DNA from: Ruminococcus sp. | GTDB lineage: Bacteria; Bacillota; Clostridia; Oscillospirales; Acutalibacteraceae | DNA length: 46,076 nucleotides | Reading direction: 5' to 3' | Assembly (NCBI GenBank): GCA_017403985.1 | Contig: JAFRDE010000024.1 | Coordinates: 1-46,076 of the forward strand | Part shown: positions 25,539 through 34,134 of the stretch, piece by piece | Numbering within the stretch: position 1 is the stretch's first letter | Layout: every line of letters starts with the position of its first letter | The notes under the pieces: generated by a model | The model's input: only the letters and a program-made list of their open reading frames with translations | What the model was told of the DNA's origin: nothing | The model's database searches: none | Program-made: the position numbers and the translations under genes

Positions 25539-26585
25539 TCAGGAGAAGAACTTCAGCACACGGATCGCCAGACCCATATCCGCTTCCCTGTTATGCGCGG
25601 ATACGTCGTCGCCGTCTCTTTGTCTGATCTCTTCCTTGTTCTTATGGAAATACTCATAAGATTTCAGGAGCATTTCTTCATTGGTCAGCGTGGGTTCCCA
25701 GCCCAGTTTTGTCTTAATCTTTGTCGTATCAAATACAAAGGTCGATGAGATCATATTGTACTGATAAACGCCCAAAGGCGAAATGCCGAGATGATAGCAC
25801 AGCTTCATCATCGTCTTCGCGAAGCCCGCGGGGAAATGACCCAGCTTTGACGTCGATTCGGAATGGTCGACAACATACTGATAGGTGTAGTTGAAGGATT
25901 TGACGTCGTCAGAGCCGATGTTGAAGACGTCGCTCGCGTTATAATCCAGAGCGAGCTCGCAGGCACGCGCCAGATCCTTCGCGTAGATAAACTGATATCT
26001 GTTTTCGCCGTTTCCGACCAGCCACAGCTTTTTGTTATCGTCAACAAATTCATACAGGATCGCCAGCAGACCCAATCTGCCCTCGTCCATGATCGTCGGG
26101 CAGCGGAAGATCACCGAATTCACCTTATCGGGATGAGCGAGGAGGATCTTTTCACCCTCCCACTTCGACTGTCCGTATATCTCTACGGGCGCCGGAGGCT
26201 CTTCCTCTGTTACCGGATCATCAAAATTCCTGCCCCATAAACAGTTGCTCGAAGTAAAGATGATCTTATCCACATTGTACTTCAGGCAGGCGTCCATGAT
26301 ATTCTGTGTGCCGTCGACATTGGACGTCCACAGCTCCTTGAGCATTTTCTTTTCATGCGCCAGCATAGCGGCAAAATGAAAAACAGCTTCAAACTGATAT
26401 TTTGAAAACAGCTCGTCAAGGATATCTTTATTTCTGATATCATCCTGATAAGAGATCAGGTTTTCGTGTGTGAACTCACTTTTTACAAGATCGATATTGA
26501 CGCATTTGAAGCCTCTGTCGGTCAGGTATTTACACATGATCTGTCCGAAAAAGCCCGAACCGCCGGTTACCAGTACCGTTCTCAT
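25539..26585 (-). CDS. NAD-dependent sugar epimerase/dehydratase (extended SDR)
   Basis: A 348-residue extended short-chain dehydrogenase. The Rossmann loop is VTGGSGFFGQIM (residues 5-16), followed by an Asp ending strand 2 (NIDLV). The catalytic pair is in IYGQSKWEGEK (Tyr and Lys of YxxxK), with Ser in FTSSN upstream. Substrates are normally NDP-sugars or polyprenyl-linked sugars, and the exact reaction cannot be read. The ribosome binding site (AAAGGAA) is weaker than those of its neighbours. It sits between a UDP-galactopyranose-mutase-like flavoprotein and GtrA, which suggests a surface-glycan pathway. Confidence 0.88.
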   Translation of the reverse strand: MRTVLVTGGSGFFGQIMCKYLTDRGFKCVNIDLVKSEFTHENLISYQDDIRNKDILDELFSKYQFEAVFHFAAMLAHEKKMLKELWTSNVDGTQNIMDACLKYNVDKIIFTSSNCLWGRNFDDPVTEEEPPAPVEIYGQSKWEGEKILLAHPDKVNSVIFRCPTIMDEGRLGLLAILYEFVDDNKKLWLVGNGENRYQFIYAKDLARACELALDYNASDVFNIGSDDVKSFNYTYQYVVDHSESTSKLGHFPAGFAKTMMKLCYHLGISPLGVYQYNMISSTFVFDTTKIKTKLGWEPTLTNEEMLLKSYEYFHKNKEEIRQRDGDDVSAHNREADMGLAIRVLKFFS

Positions 26586-26654
26586 AATCTATCCATTCCT
26601 TTCATCAATAGCATAAATCTACTTAGTATAATCCAAGTGCAAAGCGGCGCCGCC

Positions 26655-28226
26655 TTATTTTTGTGCTTCGCTTTCGCTGCTCGCCTCGTGATACTCCTTC
26701 TCGGTGTTGACGTTCCAGATTGCAGACTTATCGGTGCTGCCGGCGAGTATCGCCTTGACCGTCTCAAAAGAGGTGCACATACTGTGGTCGATGTTGTTAT
26801 AGCGGTGCTGACCGTTACGGCCGACACAGAAGAGGTTCGGGATGGTGTTGAGATAATCTCTGAGGTCGTCCATATGCTCGTAGGTGTCGAAGTAGGCGGG
26901 ATATGCCTTCTTTACGCGCTCGACATGGTAGTCGATGACGTCGCTCTCGTTGTCGATCAGACCCATCTTGACCATCTCGGAGATACCCATCTTGCCGAAT
27001 TCTTCATCGGTCATGGACCACATCCAGTCGCCTTCGTTGCAGAAGTACTCCAGACCCATCCAGACGGTGTCCTTGATCTTCTCGACCATGTACGGCGACC
27101 AGTTGTTGTAGATCTGGAAGCGGCCCATGTGGACGGTCTTGTCGTGGACATAGACCCAGTTATCGGGCACGATATCGCCCATGGTAGGCGTTTTTGTCTC
27201 ATTCTTGAGATTCAGGTGCGGGATCAACACGCCGACGGTCATGTAGTCGCGGTACGGCAGACCGGTCGCGATCGCGGCGATTTCCTCGGGCACGTCATTC
27301 ATGCCCTCAACCAGATCCTTAACGGGCATCGAGGAGATCACATAATCGCCGTCGATCTGTACTTCCTTGCCGTCCTTGACGTAGGCAAGACCGGTGACCT
27401 TGTTATCGGCGTCCTTGATGATCTTGGTGACCTTGGCGTTCTTGATGATGGTACCGCCCATCTTTTCAAAATCGGCGGCAGTCAGCTCCCACAGCTCGCC
27501 GGGGCCGAGCTTCGGATAGGCGAACTCTTCGATCAGCGAGGTCTCAACGACACGGTTCTTCTTATTAAACGTCTTGCCGAAGATGTCTTTCAGTACCGCG
27601 CGGATGGACAGGCCCTTGACGCGCTGCGCGCCCCATTCGGGAGAGATCTCGGACGGATGTCTGCCCCAGAGGTTCTCGGTGTAGTTCTCGAAGAACATGG
27701 AATAGAGCTTTTTGCCGAAGCGGTTGATATAAAAATCCTCGAGAGACTTTTCTTCTCTCTTGTGGAAAACGGTCTTCATATAGGAGCAGCCGACAGCGAT
27801 CGTTGTGCCAAGTCCCATGTTCTTGATAGTATCGAATTTCAGCGATACGGGATAATCGAAGAACTTGGAATTGAAGAAGATACGGCTCAGACGGTTGCGG
27901 CGCAGCATGACGCGGTCTTCCTTTTCGGGATCGGGACCGCCGTCCTTTACGGTAGAGGTTCTGCCGAGCTCGATATCGTCAAACGGCATCGCGCCCTGCG
28001 TCGGGAGCATCTTCTCCCACCACTCATTGACCTCGGGCACCTTGGAGAAGAAGCGGTGACCGCCCATATCCATACGGTTGCCCTTATAGTTGACGGTACG
28101 GGAGATACCGCCGAAAACATCGCTTTCTTCAAGAACAGTGACCTCAAAATCCTTAGATTTATCCAGCAATTCGTAAGCGGCAGTCAATCCCGCGGGACCC
28201 GCGCCGATGATCAAAACTTTTTTCAT
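26655..28226 (-). CDS. FAD-dependent oxidoreductase, UDP-galactopyranose-mutase/amine-oxidase-like
   Basis: A 523-residue flavoprotein. The N-terminal FAD-binding motif is [19 protein letters not shown], with an acidic strand end (VLEES). The GG-motif segment FGGISRTV and [11 protein letters not shown] are as in the protoporphyrinogen-oxidase and UDP-galactopyranose-mutase superfamily. The C-terminal FAD contact appears in [15 protein letters not shown]. No membrane helix is seen. The chemistry may be a flavin-based isomerisation or desaturation of an activated sugar or lipid; which one is undecided. I chose the ATG behind ACAGGAGATTCAG; an upstream in-frame start adds 13 residues before the Rossmann strand. 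It heads an operon with the epimerase and GtrA genes. Confidence 0.85.
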   Translation of the reverse strand: MKKVLIIGAGPAGLTAAYELLDKSKDFEVTVLEESDVFGGISRTVNYKGNRMDMGGHRFFSKVPEVNEWWEKMLPTQGAMPFDDIELGRTSTVKDGGPDPEKEDRVMLRRNRLSRIFFNSKFFDYPVSLKFDTIKNMGLGTTIAVGCSYMKTVFHKREEKSLEDFYINRFGKKLYSMFFENYTENLWGRHPSEISPEWGAQRVKGLSIRAVLKDIFGKTFNKKNRVVETSLIEEFAYPKLGPGELWELTAADFEKMGGTIIKNAKVTKIIKDADNKVTGLAYVKDGKEVQIDGDYVISSMPVKDLVEGMNDVPEEIAAIATGLPYRDYMTVGVLIPHLNLKNETKTPTMGDIVPDNWVYVHDKTVHMGRFQIYNNWSPYMVEKIKDTVWMGLEYFCNEGDWMWSMTDEEFGKMGISEMVKMGLIDNESDVIDYHVERVKKAYPAYFDTYEHMDDLRDYLNTIPNLFCVGRNGQHRYNNIDHSMCTSFETVKAILAGSTDKSAIWNVNTEKEYHEASSESEAQK

Positions 28227-28278
28227 TCTGAATCTCCTGTTATCAAAAAATAGTAGTGCACACACTCATACAAAATAT

Positions 28279-28307
28279 ATCATAACACAACGAATTTGAT
28301 TTGTAAA
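28279..28307 (-). promoter_or_regulatory. Promoter of the flavoprotein-epimerase-gtrA operon
   Basis: Minus-strand TTTACA and TATGAT are spaced 17 bases apart, about 53 bases before the start codon. Confidence 0.65.
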
Positions 28308-28310
28308 GAA

Positions 28311-28337
28311 AAAGCCGACACGAGGTCGGCTTTTTTT
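28311..28337 (-). terminator. Terminator of the zinc-ribbon protein gene
   Basis: AAAGCCGAC and GTCGGCTTT form a 9-bp stem with a 5-base loop and A/T-runs on both sides. It lies about 64 bases after the minus gene's stop and abuts the next promoter. Confidence 0.85.
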
Positions 28338-28400
28338 CAATCTTGGGAGTCTAAACCCAAAAACTGCTGCACTTAGTTTGACAAATCACTTCTTGAATCA

Positions 28401-29150
28401 TTACTCAGCAACTACGGTCGCAGGCGGCGCCTCGGTCACGGGCGGATCCGTCGGGGTCACGGGAGGCTCGGTGGGCTTGGGCGCTTCGGTGATCGGCGGT
28501 GCTTCGGTCTCGGGAGCCTGTGTCGCAGGCGGCTCGGTAGGAGCCTCGGTCGGCTTTTCGGTGGGTTTCTCGGTGGGCTTCTCCGTCGGCTTTTGCGTCG
28601 GCTTCTCGGTAGGCTTGACGGTAGCGGCTATGGTAGGTGCGGTCGTCGGCTTGCTATCGCCCTTAAAAAGCGTGCCGGAAAACGCCAGTATCGCAAAGGT
28701 GATGATCAATACGACAGCCAGTACGCCGAGCGTGATCCACAGCCAAGTCTTGCTTTTCTTCGGAGGACGGTCGTCGTCATTGCGGCGAAAGCGGTTATCC
28801 ATACGATCCATAAAGGTCTCGTCATCCTCGCCGTCATAATAATTCTCATAATCGTCGTCTATCGTATTGAAAGGCTGATCCTGCTGAAAGCGATCGTCTT
28901 CAAACTGACCCGGTTCATAGACCCGGGTCTGTTCGGCGGCGTCGCGGATCGGATCGAACACGCGGGTCGGCTCCTCGGGAGGAGTCGCGTCGAGCACGTC
29001 GTGCTGTTCCTTATCGGAATAGGAGTACACTTCGTCTGTCTCGGGCTCGGGGCGGGCGTGACGCGGAGCGGGCTCGGGCAAAGGAGCGCCGCAGTAGTTG
29101 CAGAACTTCGCGCCGTCGGGAACTTCTTTACCGCAGTGACTGCAGAACAT
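28401..29150 (-). CDS. Zinc-ribbon membrane protein with Pro/Thr-rich tail
   Basis: A 249-residue protein in three parts. The N-terminal zinc ribbon is MFCSHCGKEVPDGAKFCNYC with four cysteines. An acidic, low-complexity region (about 25-130) carries several Asp/Glu/Tyr stretches. One membrane helix (TWLWITLGVLAVVLIITFAI, about 139-160) precedes a tail of about 80 residues dominated by PTEKPTEK and TEAPTEPP repeats. Orientation is probably ribbon inside and stalk outside, as in many clostridial zinc-ribbon regulators or envelope proteins of unknown role. The DNA of the PTEK repeat can slip. The ATG follows AAAGGATG. Confidence 0.8.
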   Translation of the reverse strand: MFCSHCGKEVPDGAKFCNYCGAPLPEPAPRHARPEPETDEVYSYSDKEQHDVLDATPPEEPTRVFDPIRDAAEQTRVYEPGQFEDDRFQQDQPFNTIDDDYENYYDGEDDETFMDRMDNRFRRNDDDRPPKKSKTWLWITLGVLAVVLIITFAILAFSGTLFKGDSKPTTAPTIAATVKPTEKPTQKPTEKPTEKPTEKPTEAPTEPPATQAPETEAPPITEAPKPTEPPVTPTDPPVTEAPPATVVAE

Positions 29151-29190
29151 CAAATCATCCTTTCGTATCATTCTTACGCTTTATAGGCGT

Positions 29191-29219
29191 AATATAATAT
29201 ACTTTCTCACAATTGTCAA
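29191..29219 (-). promoter_or_regulatory. Promoter of the zinc-ribbon protein gene
   Basis: Minus-strand TTGACA and TATATT are separated by 17 bases, about 41 bases upstream of the start codon. The -35 box ends five bases from the repeat element on its right. Confidence 0.65.
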
Positions 29220-29223
29220 TGCT

Positions 29224-29605
29224 TAGGGTGACTGCAATAATCCGAACCGTGGTTTTGACGGGCATATTTCCGCCTGCCCTTTGTTAAAATCCTCGCGAAC
29301 CCGTCAGGGTTCGCTGTGGTTTTGCCGCGGTCAGACAAAAATCTGCTCCGTCAAAACTCCATAGGACTGAAAATGAGTAGGATTTCGAGTAAGTTTCGGC
29401 GCAGAAAGCGCAGGCAGGCTGGCGCCAATCCCGGGGACCCCGACGCGCCCCTGCGCGGTGGGGAAAGGAGGAGTCGCTAAACGAGCACGCGGGCGGTCAC
29501 GCTTGACCGCTCGCAGCGAAAGCAGCGAACGACGACGCATTGATAAGGCGAAAATTGCCGGAATACTGCTATTTTCAGCAGGTTCGGATTACTACAGTCA
29601 CCCTA
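29224..29605. mobile_element. 382-bp non-coding element with 25-bp terminal inverted repeats
   Basis: TAGGGTGACTGCAATAATCC... at the left and its inverted copy at 29581-29605 match at 23 of 25 positions. Inside, 29259-29348 is homologous to the minus strand of 5303-5391, and the end is homologous to 5427-5455. It has no credible gene; the open frames inside are arginine- and proline-rich and lack ribosome binding sites. It ends two bases from the corA stop codon. No target duplication is obvious. It is best read as a MITE-like family with a rearranged second copy in this window. Confidence 0.75.
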
Positions 29606-29607
29606 TC

Positions 29608-30525
29608 TCATAACCACTTTTTCTTTTTGAAATACAGCAGGCTGCCGACCAGGATCAATGCGCTGACAGCGATAACGATAGGATAGCCCCAGACGCTCTC
29701 GAGCTCGGGCATATAGCGGAAGTTCATGCCGTACCAGCCGACGATCAGCGTCAGCGGCATGAAGATGGTGGTGACCACCGTCAGAACGGTCATGATGCGG
29801 TTCTGCTTGATGTCCAGATGCGCTTTATAAATATCTCGTATCTGCACGGAATGGTCGCCGATCGCCCTCGCGGAATCGCGGAACCGCTCGATGCGATTGG
29901 AAAACAAGCGGAAATAACGCAGGTTATCGGGCTTGAAGAAATTGTTCTCATTCTCCTCTAACTCCTGTGTAAAATCCAGAAGCTGTTCATAATGCACGCG
30001 CAGAATACGCAGGTCGCCGCGGATCTCGTTCGCGCGCTCGACGTCATACGGTTTATCGTCTTCTCGCTCGATGATATCCTCGATCTTGCTCAGCTCGCTG
30101 TCATAGTTTTCCAGCATATCTCGGTCACGGATGACGATCTGCTCCAGAAAGTCGTAGAGGAAACGCTCCAGGCTGGGCAGGCGCCACTTTTTGGTGCGCC
30201 TGATCTCGTCGATGATCTGCAGCGCCGTGCCGCCTTCATCGATGAATACCACGCCCTTTTCATCGAGCGCGAATGCGAAGCGGCTGTTCTTCTCCATATC
30301 GCTGCGATCGGGGATGCTGAACGTACCGGTCAGGGAGTCGTAGTTGACCTCGGCTTTGGTGGAGTGGATCTCTGACGTCTGCGGTTCGATATCGATACCC
30401 ATGTCAAAGCTCTCTTTCTGGGTCGTCCACTGAGCGGGAGTCAGCACAGCCACGTACTGCTCTCCCGAGCTTTTCATTTGAGCAAAATCAGCCGGTATCA
30501 GCGTCTGTCGGATCAGATAATACAT
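29608..30525 (-). CDS. CorA-like magnesium/divalent cation transporter
   Basis: A 305-residue CorA-superfamily protein. A long soluble N-terminal part rich in charged helices (for example ERANEIRGDLRILRVHYEQL) forms the expected cytoplasmic funnel. Two C-terminal membrane helices follow, with the filter motif GMN at 266-268 (WYGMNF) at the end of the first, and a Lys-rich end (FKKKKW). It moves Mg2+ or related ions down the electrical gradient. The start MYYLIRQT follows AAAGGGGAG; a longer in-frame start lies in the ribosome binding site. The 3' end is directly bordered by the repeat element. Confidence 0.92.
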   Translation of the reverse strand: MYYLIRQTLIPADFAQMKSSGEQYVAVLTPAQWTTQKESFDMGIDIEPQTSEIHSTKAEVNYDSLTGTFSIPDRSDMEKNSRFAFALDEKGVVFIDEGGTALQIIDEIRRTKKWRLPSLERFLYDFLEQIVIRDRDMLENYDSELSKIEDIIEREDDKPYDVERANEIRGDLRILRVHYEQLLDFTQELEENENNFFKPDNLRYFRLFSNRIERFRDSARAIGDHSVQIRDIYKAHLDIKQNRIMTVLTVVTTIFMPLTLIVGWYGMNFRYMPELESVWGYPIVIAVSALILVGSLLYFKKKKWL

Positions 30526-30584
30526 GTCGCTCTCCCCTTTCCGCATTACTCTTTTATTATACTACATTTTTTAACGTATGCAAG

Positions 30585-31268
30585 TTATTTTGACAAAGGA
30601 ACCGCTTTTGTTACGATCGCTTTTTTATCGATCACCCTGAAACGGATATCATAATCGCCGTATCGGAAGCCGTAGACGCGGTCGGAGTCGCTCTGATAGC
30701 CCGGACGGGGATCGAAGGAAAGCGCCTCTTTGAGCGCTTCCGATTGCTCAGATGTATACAGTGCCGCTACCTCGTCCGGTATTTCGACATCCAGCAGCTC
30801 CTGATACTGCGGTCCGTACTCCCCCGCCGCCGCGTCGGGAACGCTGTCGGCATACGGCAGATAGGGCTTGATATCCAGTATCACGGTGCCGTCCATCAGG
30901 TCGGCGCCTCCCACCGTCATCACGGGACCCTGCGGCGTATTCCATTCGACGTTCAGGAGCCTGACTCGCGTCAATCCGATCGGATTCGGACGGTTGGGCG
31001 AGCGGGTCGCGAATACGCCCATGCGCTTGTTGCCGCCGAGCTTCGGCGGCCGCACAGTCGGCGACCATTCGCGCTTACCCATCTCGTCAAAGCACCAGAT
31101 CAACCACAGGTATTCGAAGGCTTCGATCCCGCGGAACGCGTCGGGATTGCGGTACGGCTCCTCCATCACGATCCGGGAGATCAGATGCTCGGATAAGCCG
31201 CTCTGACGCGGGAGTCCGAACTTGGTCGGAAAGTCGTTATGTATCGTTGCGATCGGTTGATAATTCAT
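30585..31268 (-). CDS. trmO: tRNA (N6-threonylcarbamoyladenosine(37)-N6)-methyltransferase TrmO
   Basis: A 227-residue TrmO (TsaA/YaeB) enzyme, which adds a methyl group from S-adenosylmethionine to t6A37 of threonine tRNAs. The family hallmarks GLPRQSG, EYLWLIWCFDE, RMGVFATRSPNRPNPIGLTR and DIKPYLPYADS appear in order, with the usual C-terminal all-alpha/beta cap (DPRPGYQ...YGFRYGDYDIRFRV). The start MNYQPIATIHNDF follows AAGGAGAAAACC; the upstream in-frame extension is rejected. It sits 59 bases upstream of corA on the same strand. Confidence 0.93.
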   Translation of the reverse strand: MNYQPIATIHNDFPTKFGLPRQSGLSEHLISRIVMEEPYRNPDAFRGIEAFEYLWLIWCFDEMGKREWSPTVRPPKLGGNKRMGVFATRSPNRPNPIGLTRVRLLNVEWNTPQGPVMTVGGADLMDGTVILDIKPYLPYADSVPDAAAGEYGPQYQELLDVEIPDEVAALYTSEQSEALKEALSFDPRPGYQSDSDRVYGFRYGDYDIRFRVIDKKAIVTKAVPLSK

Positions 31269-31320
31269 GGTTTTCTCCTTGTAAGGATATAGGTGGAATC
31301 CGTCCACATTTGATTGATAG

Positions 31321-31345
31321 CGGGAGGAGCAAGCCCCTCCCCTAC
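31321..31345. repeat. Single-hairpin relative of the double-hairpin repeat
   Basis: GGGAGGAGCAAGCCCCTCCC is a near-perfect hairpin followed by CTAC, the same build as the right half of 16721-16768. It lies just after the stop codon of the rsmJ-like gene (minus) and may help end that transcript. Confidence 0.6.
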
Positions 31346-31350
31346 AATAT

Positions 31351-32088
31351 TTATAGGACGATCACGTCATAGCGGATCGCCTTGCCCTTGACGGTATAGC
31401 CGGGCTTTTTATCCGCCAGAAAGGGGCTGTGAAGCGGGCGCTTGATCACGATCTTTCTGGGATGGACCGCTATCGCCGCCGCGAGCAGTTCTTCCTCCTG
31501 CGCGCAGGGCTGTTCCAGCTTTTGGATTAATTGCAGTTTTTTATTGATCAGACCGCTTTTGCGCCGTGCGGGAAACATCGGGTCGAGATAGACGAGCTCG
31601 GGCTGTTCGGGAACGGTCGCCATCAGCTCGATGCTGTCCCCCTCGGTCAGGTGCATCCTCCCGACGATCTCTTTGAGCTCTGGATTTTGTTTTGCGCGCC
31701 GTATCGTATCTTTAAGCAGCGCCGCGATAACGGGATCCTGTTCAAACAGGTATACCGTATAGCCCGCCGCGGAGAGCAGCAGCGCGTCCTCTCCCATTCC
31801 GGCGGCGGCGTCGATCGCGACGGGATGCTCCGTCTTGGTTTTCGCGATCTTCACCAGCATTTCATGATTGAGTCTGCCGCCCGAGATACGGCGCAGCAGC
31901 TCCGTATAATCGCCCTGAAAACGCAGCCCGTAACCGACGAGCGACAATCCGCTTTGATCGAGCGTCAGCGTCAAGCCTTCGCCCGGCACATCGGACAGCG
32001 GCGCACCAATATGCTGTGACAAAGCGAGCGCTTCTTCACGCGGGACGTCCGCGCCCGCAGCGATCACTAAATCGGGGAAATCCGTCAT
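31351..32088 (-). CDS. Class I SAM-dependent methyltransferase, RsmJ-like
   Basis: A 245-residue methyltransferase. The SAM-binding motif I is AIDAAAGMGEDALLLSAAG, followed by the acidic end of strand 2 (LFEQDP). The catalytic-loop segment VYLDPMFPARRKSGLINKK is characteristic of RsmJ, which methylates the exocyclic amine of G1516 in 16S rRNA (E. coli numbering). The preceding GEGLTLTLDQSGLSLVG and LRRISGGRL also fit that family. The ATG follows GAGGAGGG. The match is to the RsmJ group; rRNA as target is inferred. Confidence 0.82.
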   Translation of the reverse strand: MTDFPDLVIAAGADVPREEALALSQHIGAPLSDVPGEGLTLTLDQSGLSLVGYGLRFQGDYTELLRRISGGRLNHEMLVKIAKTKTEHPVAIDAAAGMGEDALLLSAAGYTVYLFEQDPVIAALLKDTIRRAKQNPELKEIVGRMHLTEGDSIELMATVPEQPELVYLDPMFPARRKSGLINKKLQLIQKLEQPCAQEEELLAAAIAVHPRKIVIKRPLHSPFLADKKPGYTVKGKAIRYDVIVL

Positions 32089-32153
32089 GCTTTTCCCTCC
32101 TCATAACTACGGTTTATTATAAACGGAAAAAGCCGAAAAATCAACAATGAGGA

Positions 32154-32182
32154 TTGAAAAACATCCGCGGATATGATAAAAT
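32154..32182 (+). promoter_or_regulatory. Promoter of the dockerin-protein gene
   Basis: TTGAAA and TAAAAT with a 17-base spacer, about 53 bases before the start codon. Confidence 0.55.
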
Positions 32183-32235
32183 AAAAATGTATATAATTCA
32201 GATTTACGCTATCCCGATATTAAGGAGGAATCATC

Positions 32236-33402
32236 ATGCTGAAAAAGACCTTATCCCTGATCCTGATCCTCGGGATCGTGATCGCGGCGTTCGCTGTCGT
32301 ACCGTTCCGCGCGGAAACGCCCGTCGTCATTTTCTACGGAACTGACGCCGCGCCTCTGCTCGGCGACGTCAACGGAGACGGTACCGTCGACAGCACCGAC
32401 GCGACCTTTATCCAGCGGCGTCTCGCGGATATGCCGCTGCCGTTTCTTTTCGATCTCAATATCGCCGACACCGATGAGGACGGCTACATCACCGTATTCG
32501 ACACCACCGTTGAGCAAAGATGGATCTCTAAGATGGCTTCGAACGATAACATCGGCAAGCCCGCCGATATCTGGCTCGATAAAAACACCGCGACACATTA
32601 TGACTCCACCTTTTCCGGAGATATGGTCATAACCGAGGTCTACCCGACTTATTTTCTGGCGAGACCGGTGACCTCGCTCCCCACGGAATTCAAGATCCAC
32701 GCCATTCTCGGAGATTCCTGGCGCCCGGGCGATCAGATCTGGTGTACCTACTGTAATGTATATTATAGTCATGATTATGATTCTTACTGTTTCGAACGTG
32801 AAGAAGGATGCATGATCTCTATCCAGCCTTCCACTTTCGTTCCCGATCCCAACGTCTGCTATAAGCCTGTCATCTACCTCTATCCCGAAGAAGAAACCGA
32901 GGTGAATGTACAGCTCGACCTCGACGGCGAATTCCTGACCACCTATCCCGCGTATGAGGACGGCTGGACGGTCACCGCCGCTCCCGACGGAACGCTGACG
33001 GACGAAAGCGGCAAGACTTACCCCTACCTCTTCTGGGAGGGCAAGCTCAACGCCGACTACGATCTGTCAAAGGGCTTCTGCGTCAAGGGAGAAGATACCG
33101 AAGCGTTCCTGAACGAAAAGCTCGCCGTACTGGGGCTCAACGATAAAGAGATCGCCGACTTCACCGAATTCTGGGTCGGCTGTATGGCAAAGAATCGGTA
33201 CAATGTGATCTCCTTCCAGACCACAGCCTACACCGACGCGGCGCAGCTAAACATCTCCCCAGCTCCCGACAGCGTCATCCGCGTGTTTATGACATGGTAC
33301 GCTTCCGATAAAGCGGTCGATATCCCCGCGCAGGAGCTGACCGCTCCCGCGAGATCGGGCTTCACCGCCGTCGAATGGGGCGGACAGATGGTCGCGAAAT
33401 AA
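32236..33402 (+). CDS. Secreted dockerin protein with KPVIYLYP domain
   Basis: A 388-residue exported protein. A signal peptide (about 1-27, LKKTLSLILILGIVIAAFAV) is followed by a two-repeat type I dockerin: GDVNGDGTVDSTDATFIQRR and DTDEDGYITVFDTTVEQRW, each with the Ca-loop D-x-N/D-x-D pattern. After a linker, VCYKPVIYLYPEEETEVNV opens a beta-rich domain running to the C terminus (YPYLFWEGKLNADYDL, AVEWGGQMVAK). Dockerins plug into cohesins of cellulosome-type scaffolds or surface anchors; none is in this window. The KPVIYLYP domain is recurrent in gut Clostridia and its role is unknown to me. The start follows AAGGAGGAATCATC. Confidence 0.85.
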   Translation: MLKKTLSLILILGIVIAAFAVVPFRAETPVVIFYGTDAAPLLGDVNGDGTVDSTDATFIQRRLADMPLPFLFDLNIADTDEDGYITVFDTTVEQRWISKMASNDNIGKPADIWLDKNTATHYDSTFSGDMVITEVYPTYFLARPVTSLPTEFKIHAILGDSWRPGDQIWCTYCNVYYSHDYDSYCFEREEGCMISIQPSTFVPDPNVCYKPVIYLYPEEETEVNVQLDLDGEFLTTYPAYEDGWTVTAAPDGTLTDESGKTYPYLFWEGKLNADYDLSKGFCVKGEDTEAFLNEKLAVLGLNDKEIADFTEFWVGCMAKNRYNVISFQTTAYTDAAQLNISPAPDSVIRVFMTWYASDKAVDIPAQELTAPARSGFTAVEWGGQMVAK

Positions 33403-33430
33403 ACCTTTCTTTTGATTTATCAAAAAACAC

Positions 33431-33448
33431 CCGGAATGTGCTTTCCGG
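33431..33448 (+). terminator. Weak hairpin after the dockerin gene
   Basis: CCGGAA and TTCCGG pair around a 6-base loop and are followed by TAAAAA, not a T-run. It may attenuate read-through into the lipoprotein gene, which starts 29 bases later. Confidence 0.4.
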
Positions 33449-33476
33449 TAAAAATGTATAAAAAGGAGTAGTATCA

Positions 33477-33950
33477 ATGAAGAGAATAATCGCAATCGTA
33501 TTAGCGGCGATCATGCTGGCGGCTGTCGGCGCTTTGACCGGATGCGGCGGAACAACAACAGAACCCACAGAAAACAGAAATATTGAAACTTATTATCAAT
33601 ATCTCTCGGATGATGAATATGCGATGTGTAAGAATATCGTCACCGCTATAGACGATTATATGGACGGCAAGATGACGTACAAAGAAAGCTACAGCATCCT
33701 CTCCACCGAGGGCGCTCAGCTCGAGTATCTGTACAAAAGCTATTTAGACGGAAATGACAACTTACGACCGGGTCTCAGTAAGGAAGAAGAATATAAAGCC
33801 TTATGTCTTATGACATTCTATGGCTATTATTACGGAGCCTATAACCATTACCTGATCGAGCTGGACGATACCGATCCGTATATCGAGTCGGAGTATCTGA
33901 TCTTGCCCAGAAACGAAATGGCAAAGTTTATCGGCATGTCGGAGAGATGA
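33477..33950 (+). CDS. Small lipoprotein, unknown function
   Basis: A 157-residue protein with a clear lipoprotein signal (MKRIIAIVLAAIMLAAVGAL then lipobox LTGC, Cys at 23) and a short Thr/Glu linker. The soluble domain is helical and rich in Tyr and acidic residues (NIETYYQYLSDDEYAMCKNI, LMTFYGYYYGAYNHYLIEL). I recognise no family. It is anchored outside the membrane. The ATG follows AAAAAGGAG. It is 74 bases after the dockerin gene and may be co-transcribed with it; a terminator follows. Confidence 0.75.
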   Translation: MKRIIAIVLAAIMLAAVGALTGCGGTTTEPTENRNIETYYQYLSDDEYAMCKNIVTAIDDYMDGKMTYKESYSILSTEGAQLEYLYKSYLDGNDNLRPGLSKEEEYKALCLMTFYGYYYGAYNHYLIELDDTDPYIESEYLILPRNEMAKFIGMSER

Positions 33951-33980
33951 TCAAAAAAATAGTGTTCAGAGAACAAAATG

Positions 33981-34012
33981 CGGCACAGGGCAGCAAAAGC
34001 TCTCCTGTGCCG
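33981..34012 (+). terminator. Intrinsic terminator after the lipoprotein gene
   Basis: CGGCACAGG and CCTGTGCCG form a 9-bp stem over a 14-base loop, followed by TTATTGTTATT. Confidence 0.8.
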
Positions 34013-34066
34013 TTATTGTTATTATGTGAAATTATATACTAATAAATCAGAATTATCGATCGTATC

Positions 34067-34095
34067 TTGTCAGAATCTATCGCACGTGTTATACT
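34067..34095 (+). promoter_or_regulatory. Promoter of the cardiolipin synthase gene
   Basis: TTGTCA and TATACT are separated by 17 bases, 39 bases upstream of the chosen start codon. Confidence 0.7.
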
Positions 34096-34134
34096 TGAAC
34101 TGTATAGAATTATCTATTGAGGGGAGAGAATCAT

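Noticed and set aside
26466-28253. 595-codon open frame opposite the flavoprotein and epimerase genes
   Set aside because: It spans two genes and their gap, is rich in Val/Asp/His as expected for an antisense frame, and has no plausible start context.
29249-29580. A protein-coding gene inside the 382-bp element (Arg/Pro-rich frame)
   Set aside because: No ribosome binding site or conserved-looking sequence, and the DNA folds into many GC hairpins; a non-coding element is simpler.
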